This document shows positions 53,191 to 63,740 of a stretch of 64,000 nt of DNA, piece by piece. Under the pieces are notes generated by a model. The model did not search any database. It saw only the letters and a list, made by a program, of their open reading frames with translations, and was not told the origin of the DNA. Position numbers and translations under genes: made by a program. Within the stretch, counting starts at the first letter, position 1. Every line of letters begins with the position of its first letter. Source of the DNA: Goleter apudmare HA4340-LM2 (GTDB lineage: Bacteria > Cyanobacteriota > Cyanobacteriia > Cyanobacteriales > Nostocaceae); the NCBI GenBank assembly GCA_019359495.1, contig JAHHHF010000078.1:40149-104148 (forward strand), in the 5' to 3' direction.

Positions 53191-54139
53191 TATTGTGCCT
53201 AGATGCATCGAGATTAGCACGGGCATTACGTCGTAACATTTCTGGTTTAATCCGCCGCAAGGCTGATGCTGGAAATTGTCGATCCCACTCCTCATCTGAG
53301 ATTTCTGCCAATTCTATCAGCTTAGGAGCAATATTCCCATGATCAGGATGAAATTCTGCCACATCCGTAACGCGGGCAAAACGTTGATTCCAAGGACAAA
53401 CATCTTGGCAAATATCACAACCTGCAACCCAGCCTTGGAGATGAGGTGTGATTGTGTCTGGTAATTTTTCGGAACGGTTTTCAATTGTATGATAGGCTAT
53501 GCAGCGATTGGCATCAATGACGAATGGTTGAGTAATTGCATCTGTAGGACAAGCATCAAGACAACGAGTACAAGTACCACAGTGTGGTGTTGAAGGGCGA
53601 TCGCTCTCTAATTCCAGATTGGTCAACACCTCACCCAAAAATACCCAAGAACCGTACTCCCTAGTAATTACATTACCATTCTTCGCAATCCAACCAATTC
53701 CGGCTCGTTGTGCCCATACTTTATCTTGCACTGGGCCTGTGTCTGCATAATAACGAGCTTGGATGCCTGCATCCAACGATTGTAACCAGGTTGTTAGTGC
53801 CTTAAGTTTTTTGTGCATCGCCTTGTGATAATCCCTACCCCAGCCGTAGCGGGAAATCTTGGCGTATTCTTCGCCTCCGGGACGTTGATCTGGTGTGTAG
53901 TAGTTGAGGGCAACACATACTAGCGATCGCACTTCTGGCATGACTAAGCGAATATCCTGGCGTTTGGGGTTAGTCATCCATTGCATTTTGGCGTGATAAC
54001 CCAGCGCTATCCACGCCTCTAAGCGCTGAATCTCCGTACTATCTACTTCATCTACAGCAGCAATACCTACTTTGTGAAATCCCAACTCACTGGCTTTTGC
54101 CTTCACCACATTGCTGCTGATTACAGCAGGCTGATTCAT
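53165..54139 (-). CDS. queG: Epoxyqueuosine reductase QueG
   Basis: A 324-residue cobalamin-dependent, [4Fe-4S] protein. Two ferredoxin-like cluster motifs are visible: HCGTCTRCLDACPTDA and CDICQDVCPWN. ASELGFHKVGIAAVDEV starts the N-terminal cobalamin-binding part and VCVALNYYTPDQRPGG is family-typical. QueG reduces epoxyqueuosine to queuosine in the wobble position of tRNAs for Tyr, His, Asn and Asp. The presence of cobD elsewhere in the window fits a cobamide need. Its end overlaps the HAD gene. Confidence 0.93.
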   Translation of the reverse strand: MNQPAVISSNVVKAKASELGFHKVGIAAVDEVDSTEIQRLEAWIALGYHAKMQWMTNPKRQDIRLVMPEVRSLVCVALNYYTPDQRPGGEEYAKISRYGWGRDYHKAMHKKLKALTTWLQSLDAGIQARYYADTGPVQDKVWAQRAGIGWIAKNGNVITREYGSWVFLGEVLTNLELESDRPSTPHCGTCTRCLDACPTDAITQPFVIDANRCIAYHTIENRSEKLPDTITPHLQGWVAGCDICQDVCPWNQRFARVTDVAEFHPDHGNIAPKLIELAEISDEEWDRQFPASALRRIKPEMLRRNARANLDASRHNNDPESNYF

Positions 54140-54319
54140 CGATTTTATCGAGTGTTTTGGCTAAATAGGATAAATATAAGTATACATTATATAGCCAACA
54201 TTTTAGATTAAGATTTTCTTTTCTACTAAAATATAAATTTTAATTGGTTTTTGTAAATAAATAATGCAATATCTACTCTAGATATTAATTTTACTGTGCG
54301 ATCGCCTGTCAGCAGCAAC

Positions 54320-55390
54320 TTATAAATAGCGGGATAAAACTTCAGTGGTAGCAATTCCGGTTTTTTCCCAACTAAATTGGTTGGCTCTAGTGATACCTTG
54401 AACAGAAAGGTGCGATCGCAATCCTGAATCAGTAGCAATAGCCTGCATAGCTGCTGTAATTTCCCCTGTATTGTAGGGATTAATGAGAATCGCCGCATCG
54501 CCAGCGACTTCCGGTAGCGAGGACAGGTTAGAGGTGATGACTGGCGTACCACAAGCCATTGCTTCCAAAACAGGTAAGCCAAAGCCTTCCCAGAGACTGG
54601 GGAAAATAAGGGCGATCGCTTGATTAATTATTTTTGGTAATTCATCATAGGGAACATAATCGAGGAACTTTACCTGATTAGTTATACCCAGTTCTGCAAC
54701 TTGTGCTTTTAAATTAGGGGTATAACGTGAATCGCTTGGCCCTGCTAACCACAGTTCGTAGTCTTTGCAGTTAGGTAACGCTGCGAAAGCATCAATTATT
54801 CGTTCAGGATTTTTGTGAGGATTATGTCGTCCAATATAAAGGAAATAATTTTGCGTTGCCAAATCAAAAAACCGAAAATTTTTGCTGTCATATGCTAATG
54901 GAATAGGAGTAATTTTATTTTCTGAAAGTTTCAAAAAATTCATTAAATCCTCAGCCGTCGTTATTGAATTACAGATGACATGCTCTGACTGTTGAATAAC
55001 AGCAGGAAGATAATAACGGCAATAAAGTCGTTGTGTTTTTGAAAACCATTGTGGAAACCTTAAAGGAATTAAATCATGAACAGTAATGATATAAGAACAG
55101 TCAGAAAATAGTGGAGCCTCTGGAATAGGAGAAAATAGTAAATTTGACTTTAACTGACGATAGATACTTGGTAGTCGAAATTGCGTCCATAGCAGGCGCT
55201 GTAAATGTCCTTTCATCCCAAACTCTGTGGTAATATATGGAGGAGATTGGTGACATTTCATGCCTGAAAACTCGATGGGACTTAAAACATCAATATCTAA
55301 ACTTTGTAGTGATTGTAATAAATTAAAACTATAACTTAACCAACCTGTGGGATGTGCTGGAGCAAAAGATAAATTGGCTAGTATAGACAT
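54320..55390 (-). CDS. GT4 glycosyltransferase (group 1)
   Basis: A 356-residue GT-B fold enzyme. [47 protein letters not shown] (with the E-x7-E acid motif EGFGLPVLE) and [19 protein letters not shown] are typical of GT4. Acceptor and sugar are unknown. It is the last glycosyltransferase in the polysaccharide operon on the minus strand, 3 bp after the GT2 gene. The low GC content resembles that of its neighbours and hints at an acquired surface locus. Confidence 0.9.
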   Translation of the reverse strand: MSILANLSFAPAHPTGWLSYSFNLLQSLQSLDIDVLSPIEFSGMKCHQSPPYITTEFGMKGHLQRLLWTQFRLPSIYRQLKSNLLFSPIPEAPLFSDCSYIITVHDLIPLRFPQWFSKTQRLYCRYYLPAVIQQSEHVICNSITTAEDLMNFLKLSENKITPIPLAYDSKNFRFFDLATQNYFLYIGRHNPHKNPERIIDAFAALPNCKDYELWLAGPSDSRYTPNLKAQVAELGITNQVKFLDYVPYDELPKIINQAIALIFPSLWEGFGLPVLEAMACGTPVITSNLSSLPEVAGDAAILINPYNTGEITAAMQAIATDSGLRSHLSVQGITRANQFSWEKTGIATTEVLSRYL

Positions 55391-55393
55391 AAT

Positions 55394-56278
55394 TTAAAAT
55401 TTAATTAGCAACTTAATAATTTTTAGACAATTAGGATTAGATGTAGTGATAAATTCCCATAAAAATTTATAAAAAAGATACACTCTCAATAATAACTGCT
55501 CCCACCAAGGCCGATGCTTCTGATAATAGTAAATTTGGCTGCGCCTGTATTCCACAACCATTGCATTTGCAACCTTTTGAATAGAATATCCTCGCAGATG
55601 TATCAAAGATACATAGGGTGTATAGATGATTTTATATCCTAGATACTGCGCTCTTTGACACAGATCTGATTCTTCAAAATACATGAAGAAGTTTTCATCA
55701 AACCCGCCTAATTCTTGAAATAAACTTGAGCGGATAAAAAAAGCAGCACCTACAACAATATCTACCTCTTGAATTTCTTGAAATTTCTGCTCGATTAAAT
55801 TTAAATTAGACACATTTTGATAAGCTTGATGTATCTGACGAGCTTGATATTCACCTTTAATTCCTAACGCTGGTGAAACAGAAATTTGTAAGCTTCCATC
55901 TGGATTTAGCAATTTTGGCCCAATAATTCCTATCTTGGTATCTGCCTGTATCAAATCAATGAGATGTAGCAAAATATTACTAGTAAGTACCGTATCTGTA
56001 TTTAGTAGAAATAAGAACTCGCCATAAGCAATTCGAGCACCTGCATTATTTCCGGCTCCGAAACCAAGGTTTTTTGAGTTTTTAATTAGCCGAATTTGAG
56101 GATAGTTTTCTTTAACTAATTCTAAACTACCATCAGTAGAAGCATTATCTACAAGAATGATTTCACAGGTAAGTGTATCAATATACTTTTCTATAGAGCT
56201 TAAGCAATCTGGTAAAACTTCCGCCCCATTATAGTTAACTAAAATAATCGATATTGAGATAGTTGGTTGCTGTGTCAT
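55394..56278 (-). CDS. GT2 glycosyltransferase (WbbL/rhamnosyltransferase-like)
   Basis: A 294-residue GT-A protein with ISIILVNYNGAEVLPDCLSSI at the start, ILVDNASTDGSLELV, NKNLGFGAGNNAGARIAYG-like spacing and the DTD motif in FLLNTDTVL. FDENFFMYFEESDLCQRA is the acceptor/catalytic region. The C-terminal ~50 residues are basic and hydrophobic, possibly membrane associated. It overlaps the upstream GT2 gene by 4 bp (translational coupling). Confidence 0.9.
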   Translation of the reverse strand: MTQQPTISISIILVNYNGAEVLPDCLSSIEKYIDTLTCEIILVDNASTDGSLELVKENYPQIRLIKNSKNLGFGAGNNAGARIAYGEFLFLLNTDTVLTSNILLHLIDLIQADTKIGIIGPKLLNPDGSLQISVSPALGIKGEYQARQIHQAYQNVSNLNLIEQKFQEIQEVDIVVGAAFFIRSSLFQELGGFDENFFMYFEESDLCQRAQYLGYKIIYTPYVSLIHLRGYSIQKVANAMVVEYRRSQIYYYQKHRPWWEQLLLRVYLFYKFLWEFITTSNPNCLKIIKLLIKF

Positions 56279-57339
56279 TTGTTTTGAATATTATTCTTAG
56301 CTCCTGGAAATATTAGTAATAGATTTAACATATAGTTTTTAATTTTATTGATATCAAAAAGGAATTTGAAAAACCAAATTCTTAGCGCGATACCCTCAGC
56401 ACGATACCCTGTTTTTAAACTTTGGTAGCAAAGCTTGAGAATACCTAAACCAAAATCTAACTTTTGCTCATCAAAAGGATTAGACCAATTTGCACCTAAT
56501 TGTTGCTGAAACCGAGCATAAAATGCTTTACTCAAGTTATAGTGTGTAAAGTAGCTTTTACCCGTAATTCGATATTTTTTACTTATCCATAGCATGATTT
56601 CGCTGTAGAATTTGCCCGCATCTTGCATGGCTCCTACTGTATTGGCGTTGTGGAGTCTATAGCGGACTAAAGGTTGGCGAATATGAATGATTTTACCAAT
56701 TTGAATTGCGGCTAATGCCACCCACCAATCATGATGTAAACCAATTTCCTTTTGTTGGGGGAAAGGCAGGATATAAGGTATTAGAGAAGTACAAAATAAC
56801 AAAGAGCATCCTGTCACGACATTGCGAAGTAATAATAATTCTACTGTAGACTTTTCAGGGTTGCGTCCTTCAAAATTCCAAGTAGAAGAATTGATAGTTT
56901 CATCCTTACTGTTGATTAATTCTAGATCAGAATGAACTAGCAGTGCTTGTTCAGAACGTAGTTTTTTTAGTAATACTTTTAGCTTGTCTGCTATCCAAAT
57001 ATCATCTTGATCTGAGAAGCTAATTGCTGTGATTGTAGAGTCTTGTATACAGTACTGTAAACCCCTCTCAAAATTATGATAATGCTTAAGATTATCGCAG
57101 TGGAAATGGTAAATAAAGCGTGAATCGTTCTCAACAATTTTTTGGATTGCACTTTGATATTCCGGCTGGGAGCAGTCATCAACAATATGACAAACCCAGT
57201 TTTGCCAAGTCTGGTTTTGAATAGACTGAATCTGTTTTTGGAAATATCCTAAATTAGGATTATAGGTTGCCAAAACAATGCCAATTTTTTCTTGTCCCTG
57301 CATTTGATTTGAATTTGTAAATTTATTTTGGCATTTCAA
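56275..57339 (-). CDS. GT2 glycosyltransferase
   Basis: A 354-residue GT-A enzyme, IGIVLATYNPNLGYFQKQIQSI at the N-terminus with the VDDCSQ and FSDQDDIW motifs (DQDD is the DxD equivalent). A start at the 13th codon (MQGQEKIGIVLATYNP, 57303) is possible. The region after about 220 resembles rhamnosyltransferase-type C-termini, with basic and aromatic stretches. It shares an operon with its neighbours: overlap of 4 bp downstream, 11-bp gap upstream. Confidence 0.88.
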   Translation of the reverse strand: MKCQNKFTNSNQMQGQEKIGIVLATYNPNLGYFQKQIQSIQNQTWQNWVCHIVDDCSQPEYQSAIQKIVENDSRFIYHFHCDNLKHYHNFERGLQYCIQDSTITAISFSDQDDIWIADKLKVLLKKLRSEQALLVHSDLELINSKDETINSSTWNFEGRNPEKSTVELLLLRNVVTGCSLLFCTSLIPYILPFPQQKEIGLHHDWWVALAAIQIGKIIHIRQPLVRYRLHNANTVGAMQDAGKFYSEIMLWISKKYRITGKSYFTHYNLSKAFYARFQQQLGANWSNPFDEQKLDFGLGILKLCYQSLKTGYRAEGIALRIWFFKFLFDINKIKNYMLNLLLIFPGAKNNIQNK

Positions 57340-57350
57340 TTTTATATATA

Positions 57351-58325
57351 CTAAACTTTATGCCTGAAAAAATTGACTTTTATTAATTGACGAATATATC
57401 GAGATAATATAAGAAATTTGCTAGACCAAAGTTTAGGTAAATTACTTGTTTGTATTTGCTCAGTATTATTTTTGATAAGTTTTTTCTTTTTGTGGGGAGG
57501 TATGAACTCAAGTTTATCTTGCTGAATTACAGAGGCAGGTAGTTCCCGTGGATCAATAATTCCATGTTCTATTTGATAAACTAATGAAGGTCTGATCCAT
57601 CCTCTGTCAACTTCTTCTCTAAGAAATTTCTCGCTAATAAAGCCTTCTTGAATTGCATGAAATAATTCTTGACACCACAGCCATCCCAAGGTATTTTCTG
57701 TAGTTAGCCACGGTTGAGATGCCATATCAGTATAATGAGTTAAAGCTGTTTTGCCTGCTGTATATCGTTCTAAATCATTCCATTCAGTTGGGATTACAGG
57801 CGCAATTTTGTTAGCTGGCGCCATTGCTAACACAAATTGCTCATAAGTCCATTTCCCCCTTTCTAAATCTCGGACTAACTCTACTACATCCCACTTCAGT
57901 TTTTCACAATTAATCACCATTACACTAAATTGAGGTGCTCTTTTAAAGTCTGCTGGTTCATAAACAGAAAGTAAATCTGCTCCGTTAAATGGCAGTAACC
58001 ATAACTCTTTAATATCCCGGAAAACCTGCATATCAGAGTCGAGATAAATAGCTCTACCACTATAATTTTTGAGTGCGGGGATTGCAAATCTTTGGAAGCT
58101 AAATGGAGTCCGAGGTTTAATTTTTGGATCTTGTGGTTCAGGAATGTTGATCCCTGCTTGGCTTACTGCTGTAAATAGAGGTGTAACTTCAACTGCCATT
58201 GAGGCATATTTTCTGATCGAGTATTCTAAAACTTTGACAGCTAACATCTGCTCTTGTTGAGTACCGACAAATATTTGTATGGGACTCTCAACAGTTAATG
58301 AAACTAGTTCTTTTTCATGTACCAT
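57351..58325 (-). CDS. GT8-like glycosyltransferase
   Basis: A 324-residue protein. IQIFVGTQQEQMLAVKVLEYSI starts a Rossmann-like nucleotide-binding fold, and RAIYLDSDMQVFRDIKELW holds the DxD metal motif (DSD), as in GT8 (LgtC/glycogenin-type) enzymes. The family match is by pattern. The last ~60 residues are basic, with a short hydrophobic piece. Substrate unknown. It sits between a methyltransferase gene (36-bp gap) and a GT2 gene (11-bp gap). Confidence 0.7.
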   Translation of the reverse strand: MVHEKELVSLTVESPIQIFVGTQQEQMLAVKVLEYSIRKYASMAVEVTPLFTAVSQAGINIPEPQDPKIKPRTPFSFQRFAIPALKNYSGRAIYLDSDMQVFRDIKELWLLPFNGADLLSVYEPADFKRAPQFSVMVINCEKLKWDVVELVRDLERGKWTYEQFVLAMAPANKIAPVIPTEWNDLERYTAGKTALTHYTDMASQPWLTTENTLGWLWCQELFHAIQEGFISEKFLREEVDRGWIRPSLVYQIEHGIIDPRELPASVIQQDKLEFIPPHKKKKLIKNNTEQIQTSNLPKLWSSKFLILSRYIRQLIKVNFFRHKV

Positions 58326-58361
58326 ACTTAAACCTGGGATTCGCTACCTGCTTTTACTATT

Positions 58362-59267
58362 TTATTGATTATTTTTAGCTAGCAATAGAACACGTGGTCC
58401 ATTACGCTCATCTCGGTGTTCTACTATATCTACTTGTCCAAATCCTACTTCCTTTAAAATGGAGACGATGTCATCTAATCTCAACCATTTTGATGATTCA
58501 TACATACCTGAGAATACATCTGCATATCCTTGTTCTCGGTATTTTTTGTAAGCATATTTCTTACCATTAACTTCATAAGTCTCTTGAGCATCTTGATCAA
58601 GAGCATAATGAGTATCCAACATCAAGCCTAAGCGAATATACTTTTTTAAATCAAGTAAATGTTGTACTGGATTTTTTAAATGATAAAGTACACCAACATG
58701 ATGCATGACATCAGCTGAGAGTAAATCCCAATACTGGGTTAAATCTTCTTCTACATTTAATTTAAAGACAGTAGGATGCAGTCCAAACAAGGAACTGCGG
58801 ACAATAGTTTTGACAACATTTTCAATCCGAGAGTCGAATGCTGTTACCTGCTTGGCATATTGAGATAAACCAATTGTATGAATACCTTCAAAGCAACCAA
58901 TTTCTAAAACATGCTTATCTGCTAAATTAAAATATTCATTCATTAACAATATTTTTCTGTCAGGAATGATTTGTGGTGTATTACGTTTACCATGCCAAGC
59001 TAAGTTACCAAACCTCCTACCATTGGTATCTACTACAAAACAGTTCCATTTCAATATATTGTTTAACTCTTGTAAATCTTCATCACTTAAAAAGTCTACA
59101 AATTTAATGGCATTCCTTTGCTCATCAAAACCTTTGAATGGTAATTCTTCTATCTGCTCCTGCAATGTACCAGTCGGTAATTTTTGCTCGGTGACGGTGA
59201 CTGGCTCTATAGGTGATGAGTCGTTGCGTTGAAACCATGAGGTTAATCTTGTAAAAAGCGATCGCAT
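58362..59267 (-). CDS. SAM-dependent methyltransferase
   Basis: A 301-residue class I methyltransferase. The SAM motif reads HVLEIGCFEGIHTIGLSQYA (about 119-138). VTAFDSRIENVV binds the ribose, and NVEEDLTQYWDLLSADVMHHVGVLYHLKNP holds the later motifs. The N-terminal ~60 residues are a polar extension. The target is unknown, perhaps a sugar of the surface polysaccharide. The reading frame overlaps the end of kdsC by 25 bp, indicating coupling. Confidence 0.85.
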   Translation of the reverse strand: MRSLFTRLTSWFQRNDSSPIEPVTVTEQKLPTGTLQEQIEELPFKGFDEQRNAIKFVDFLSDEDLQELNNILKWNCFVVDTNGRRFGNLAWHGKRNTPQIIPDRKILLMNEYFNLADKHVLEIGCFEGIHTIGLSQYAKQVTAFDSRIENVVKTIVRSSLFGLHPTVFKLNVEEDLTQYWDLLSADVMHHVGVLYHLKNPVQHLLDLKKYIRLGLMLDTHYALDQDAQETYEVNGKKYAYKKYREQGYADVFSGMYESSKWLRLDDIVSILKEVGFGQVDIVEHRDERNGPRVLLLAKNNQ

Positions 59268-59742
59268 ATTTCTCTTACTGCTCCTTGTCCACCGAATAGT
59301 TTAGTAACATATATAGCTGATGATTTATTTGCCTGCATGGCATCAGCTACAGTTAAAGGACATCCCACTGCTTTGAGTACGGGGATATCGTTTAAATCAT
59401 CACCCATATAGGCTACCTGTTCCAGGGTGATATTGATCTGATGACAGAGATTTTCTAGTACTGATAGTTTATTCTCTACACCGATAAAGGTGTAGTTAAT
59501 TCCTAACTTTTTAGCACGATGCAGGACTGAGGTTGATGTGCTGGCTGTGATGATTGCCACGTCTATCCCTGCTTGCATCAGCAATTTTAGCCCTAAACCG
59601 TCTCTAACATTAAATTTTTTTAACTCTTCACCAGTCTCTGTGTAGTAAAGTCCTCCATCTGTCAGCACGCCATCGACATCTAATGCCAATAGTTTCACTT
59701 GGGATAAGCGCGATCGCAACTCAGATTCAGATACTTTGTTCA

Positions 59743-59743
<1 letters not shown>
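59243..59743 (-). CDS. kdsC: 3-deoxy-D-manno-octulosonate 8-phosphate phosphatase KdsC
   Basis: A 166-residue HAD (C0-type, no cap) phosphatase. Motif I is LLALDVDGVLTDGGLYYT, motif II is IITASTS, and the GDDLNDIPVL motif holds the metal Asp pair. It removes the phosphate from Kdo-8-P. It follows kdsA with a TAATG overlap (1 base shared) and is followed by the methyltransferase. Confidence 0.92.
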
Positions 59744-60728
<985 letters not shown>

Positions 60729-60879
60729 GTCAAGATGCTCTCTATCTTTAGATAATGGTTTATTCAAAATAAACGCCTGATGTGAATTAAAATGTCTTTT
60801 GAGCTAAGTGGTTGACTAAAAACAGTTGCTTAGTCCGAATCATTGGTCAACTTATTATTTGGATAATCCAGGTTAGTGT

Positions 60880-61953
60880 ATGAATCTCTCAGATCTGATC
60901 AGGCGAAATGATCGGGCGCTTCGTATTGAAACTGGTCAGGTATATCCAGTTTCAGTCAAGCTTGATGGCATCCCGCAGTTCGCTGTGAAGTTTGATCCGA
61001 GAACGAAGTTTGTGCTTGCTGACGCGCATGAGTTCCGAGTCTTGGAAACGTTTCCACGAGACTTAGGATGGCGCTGTGACGGAGGAAAGCTCCGACCAGA
61101 AGATTTTGTCATCTTAGCTAAGGACCGCGAGACTGGAACTGAGTATCGGCTCTGGAGTCCAAAGCATAATGGGTCTGGATTACAAGAGGTTGATTTAAAT
61201 TGGCCGATCGCAATTGGTAGATCGTCCGGATTTGACCTCGTGTTACAAAATCTGGGAAGTAGTTCTATCCTGCTCATTCATGGCTTTGTAGTCAGTTCTG
61301 GCACGGCAGTCTTGTCGCTATGTGTAGAAGATGGTGTTGAAGTGGGACCTGGCACAGCACCATTCTTGAAACCTGAACCAGGGCGACAGATTCGTTACAT
61401 TGAGCGGATGTCAGCCGAAGCATGGAGTGCTCTCTACCACAAGGGTAAGGCTGACAGAGAAATCGACCCATCGCTTTGGCAGCACTACATTGTTGCCGAT
61501 GCACGGCATCTTGAGAGCGTTGAGGACGGAACCCTTAACTTTATCTTCTCAAAACATGTGATTGAGCATATGGTCAACCCGTTAGCCGTCATTGAATCCT
61601 GGAGCAAAAAGCTCAAGCAGGGAGGCGTAATTACGGGTGTCGTCCCAGACTTACGATATACATTCGATCTCCGTCAGCCATCCAGTACTTCAGGTGATTG
61701 GTTAATGGAATATGACGCTGGAGTTATCGACTTTCAACCTTGTCATTATCAGAAGTGGTGTCACTATACAGCACCTTACAATACACCAGAAGATTTGATC
61801 CGTCGGAACTATTCAATCCACGCACACTACTACACTCCCGAAAATTTTGTCGAACTTGCGAAGCTGGCTTGCGATAGGGGATGGATTTCCTCCTGGTTTA
61901 TCTCCAGTGTGCAGAACAACAAAGATTTTGCATTTGTTCTGTGGCGAGCTTGA
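60880..61953 (+). CDS. Methyltransferase-domain protein inserted in the kds operon
   Basis: A 357-residue protein on the opposite strand to the kds genes. The first ~180 residues are of unknown type. The C-terminal half looks like a class I methyltransferase core (YIVADARHLESVEDGTLNFIF, SKHVIEHMVNPLAVIESWSKKL, KQGGVITGVVPDLRYTFD), with motif I poorly conserved. The gene has a higher GC content than the glycosyltransferase genes around it. It is flanked on the left by a kdsB remnant and ends 2 bp from the stop codon of intact kdsB, so it was probably inserted. Function unknown, perhaps a polysaccharide-modifying enzyme. Confidence 0.75.
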   Translation: MNLSDLIRRNDRALRIETGQVYPVSVKLDGIPQFAVKFDPRTKFVLADAHEFRVLETFPRDLGWRCDGGKLRPEDFVILAKDRETGTEYRLWSPKHNGSGLQEVDLNWPIAIGRSSGFDLVLQNLGSSSILLIHGFVVSSGTAVLSLCVEDGVEVGPGTAPFLKPEPGRQIRYIERMSAEAWSALYHKGKADREIDPSLWQHYIVADARHLESVEDGTLNFIFSKHVIEHMVNPLAVIESWSKKLKQGGVITGVVPDLRYTFDLRQPSSTSGDWLMEYDAGVIDFQPCHYQKWCHYTAPYNTPEDLIRRNYSIHAHYYTPENFVELAKLACDRGWISSWFISSVQNNKDFAFVLWRA

Positions 61954-61955
61954 AC

Positions 61956-62711
61956 CTAGAATTCCCACGCTTTGAGGCTGGGTAGTATCAAAGATTGAGC
62001 TTGGATCAGATCTTCTGGGGTATTAATTTCCAGAGTCGCAACCTGTGTATGGCAGACTTGAATTGCATATCCATGTTCCAATACCCGCAGTTGTTCCAAG
62101 GCTTCGCACTGCTCCAACGGAGTAGGTGTGAGTTGGGCATATTCTGCGAGAAAATCACGCCTAAAGGCATACAAACCCAGATGATGAAATACTGGCGCTG
62201 GTAGGGAATTACGAAAGTAGGGAATAGGAGAACGAGAGAAGTAGATAGCGCGGTTGTGGCGATCGCATAGCACCTTGACAACATTCGGATCGGCGTAACC
62301 TGTGTGTTGATCTAGAGGACAGGCTAAGGTTGTCATATCTGGTAGTGCTTTATTGTTAGCTAAGTAGGGTGCAACTAACTCTGTCAACATTTCTGGCTTG
62401 ACAAATGGTTGATCTCCCTGGACATTAGCCACTGCTACAGCTTCGGGATAACGTGTCGCCACTTCTGCTACTCGATCTGTACCTGAAAGATGGCTACTAC
62501 TCGTCATTTGTACCGTACCGCCAAATTTTTCCACACATTCGGCAACCAATTGGCTATCAGTAGCTACAACTACTTGGCTGAAAGAAGGACATTGTTTAGC
62601 TGCTTCGTAAACCCACTGTACCATTGGGCGATCGCCAATCATCACTAAAGGTTTACCAGGAAACCTTTGAGAATCATACCGTGCGGGAATCACAGCTAAA
62701 ATATTCATCAC
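61956..62711 (-). CDS. kdsB: CMP-Kdo synthetase KdsB
   Basis: A 251-residue nucleotidyltransferase with ILAVIPARYDSQRFPGKPL at the N-terminus, VVVATDS, VANVQGDQPFVKPEML and the catalytic-site region SRSPIPYFR and HHLGLYAFRRDFL. It activates Kdo with CTP for transfer. Its ATG overlaps the kdsD stop codon by 4 bp. The C-terminus (SLILPSLKAWEF) differs from that of the remnant at 60582-60728. A methyltransferase gene of the opposite strand ends 2 bp away. Confidence 0.94.
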   Translation of the reverse strand: MMNILAVIPARYDSQRFPGKPLVMIGDRPMVQWVYEAAKQCPSFSQVVVATDSQLVAECVEKFGGTVQMTSSSHLSGTDRVAEVATRYPEAVAVANVQGDQPFVKPEMLTELVAPYLANNKALPDMTTLACPLDQHTGYADPNVVKVLCDRHNRAIYFSRSPIPYFRNSLPAPVFHHLGLYAFRRDFLAEYAQLTPTPLEQCEALEQLRVLEHGYAIQVCHTQVATLEINTPEDLIQAQSLILPSLKAWEF

Positions 62712-63727
62712 AAACCGCTCCTGACAATATCATGTAGCCTAATCAAACCAAGACAAATTCCTTGTTCATTGACTACTGGCATGACAGAAATTTGCGAAGG
62801 ACGATTTTCCATCAGTTGTAAAGCATCATAAGCCAAACAGTTTGGGGAAATTGTAATCGGATTTTTGGTCATCATGGCATCGCTGCTGATACCTGCAAAC
62901 TTGGTGGGGTCAGTTTTTTGGAAGGTTCTGCGTAAGTCCCCATCAGTAATAATACCTATTAAATAACCCCAATCATCTACAACATTAACTGCGCCTAATC
63001 CACCTTGACTGATAGCAGTAATCACTTCTAACCATGTAGCTGTTGGTAAAATTGTGGGATTTTCACTACCACTGTGCATGATGTCAGCGACTCTCAAAGT
63101 CAGGCGTTTGCCTAATCTTCCCGCTGGGTGATTTAGGGCAAAATCTTCTGGTGTCAATCCTTTCACTTGCATTAACGTCATAGCGATCGCATCCCCAATT
63201 GCCAAAGCCACAGTGGTGCTGGTGGTTGGTGCCAAATTCAAAGGACATGCTTCTTTGTCTACGGAAGCATCCAAAACAACATCAGCATTCCTCGCCAGAG
63301 TAGAGTGTAAGTTACCGATAATGGCAATAATCGGCACTTGCCGTTGTTTTAAATAAGGCGCAATCTCTAATAATTCCTCAGTCTCACCACTATTACTCAT
63401 CAAAATTGCTACATCATTAGCGGTGACAATCCCCAAATCCCCGTGTAGTGCATCGGCTGGGTGGAGATAAATAGCAGCCGTACCTGTACTAGTCAGAGTC
63501 GCAGCGATTTTCCGAGCAATCAAACCCGATTTACCCAGGCCTACCAGAATCACTTTCCCCGTACAGACAGACAATAACTGGATTGCTAACCCTACTTCCT
63601 GGGGTTGGAGTTTGTTTGCTGTTTGTGCGATCGCCTCAGCCCCAACTTTTAGCACCTCAGTCACCTGTTGGAAATGATTGTTTGGCTCTGCTAAATAAAT
63701 CTCTGATATTATATCTAGATGCTTCAT
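62708..63727 (-). CDS. kdsD: Arabinose-5-phosphate isomerase KdsD/KpsF
   Basis: A 339-residue protein with an N-terminal SIS sugar isomerase domain (GKVILVGLGKSGLIARKIAA, TGTAAIYLHPADALHGDLG, ILMSNSGETEELLEIAP) and two CBS domains (about 205-335). It makes D-arabinose-5-P from ribulose-5-P, the precursor of Kdo. The CBS domains probably control activity. It is the first gene of the kds group in view, 13 bp downstream of the coiled-coil gene. Confidence 0.94.
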   Translation of the reverse strand: MKHLDIISEIYLAEPNNHFQQVTEVLKVGAEAIAQTANKLQPQEVGLAIQLLSVCTGKVILVGLGKSGLIARKIAATLTSTGTAAIYLHPADALHGDLGIVTANDVAILMSNSGETEELLEIAPYLKQRQVPIIAIIGNLHSTLARNADVVLDASVDKEACPLNLAPTTSTTVALAIGDAIAMTLMQVKGLTPEDFALNHPAGRLGKRLTLRVADIMHSGSENPTILPTATWLEVITAISQGGLGAVNVVDDWGYLIGIITDGDLRRTFQKTDPTKFAGISSDAMMTKNPITISPNCLAYDALQLMENRPSQISVMPVVNEQGICLGLIRLHDIVRSGL

Positions 63728-63740
63728 AAATTTACCTAGT

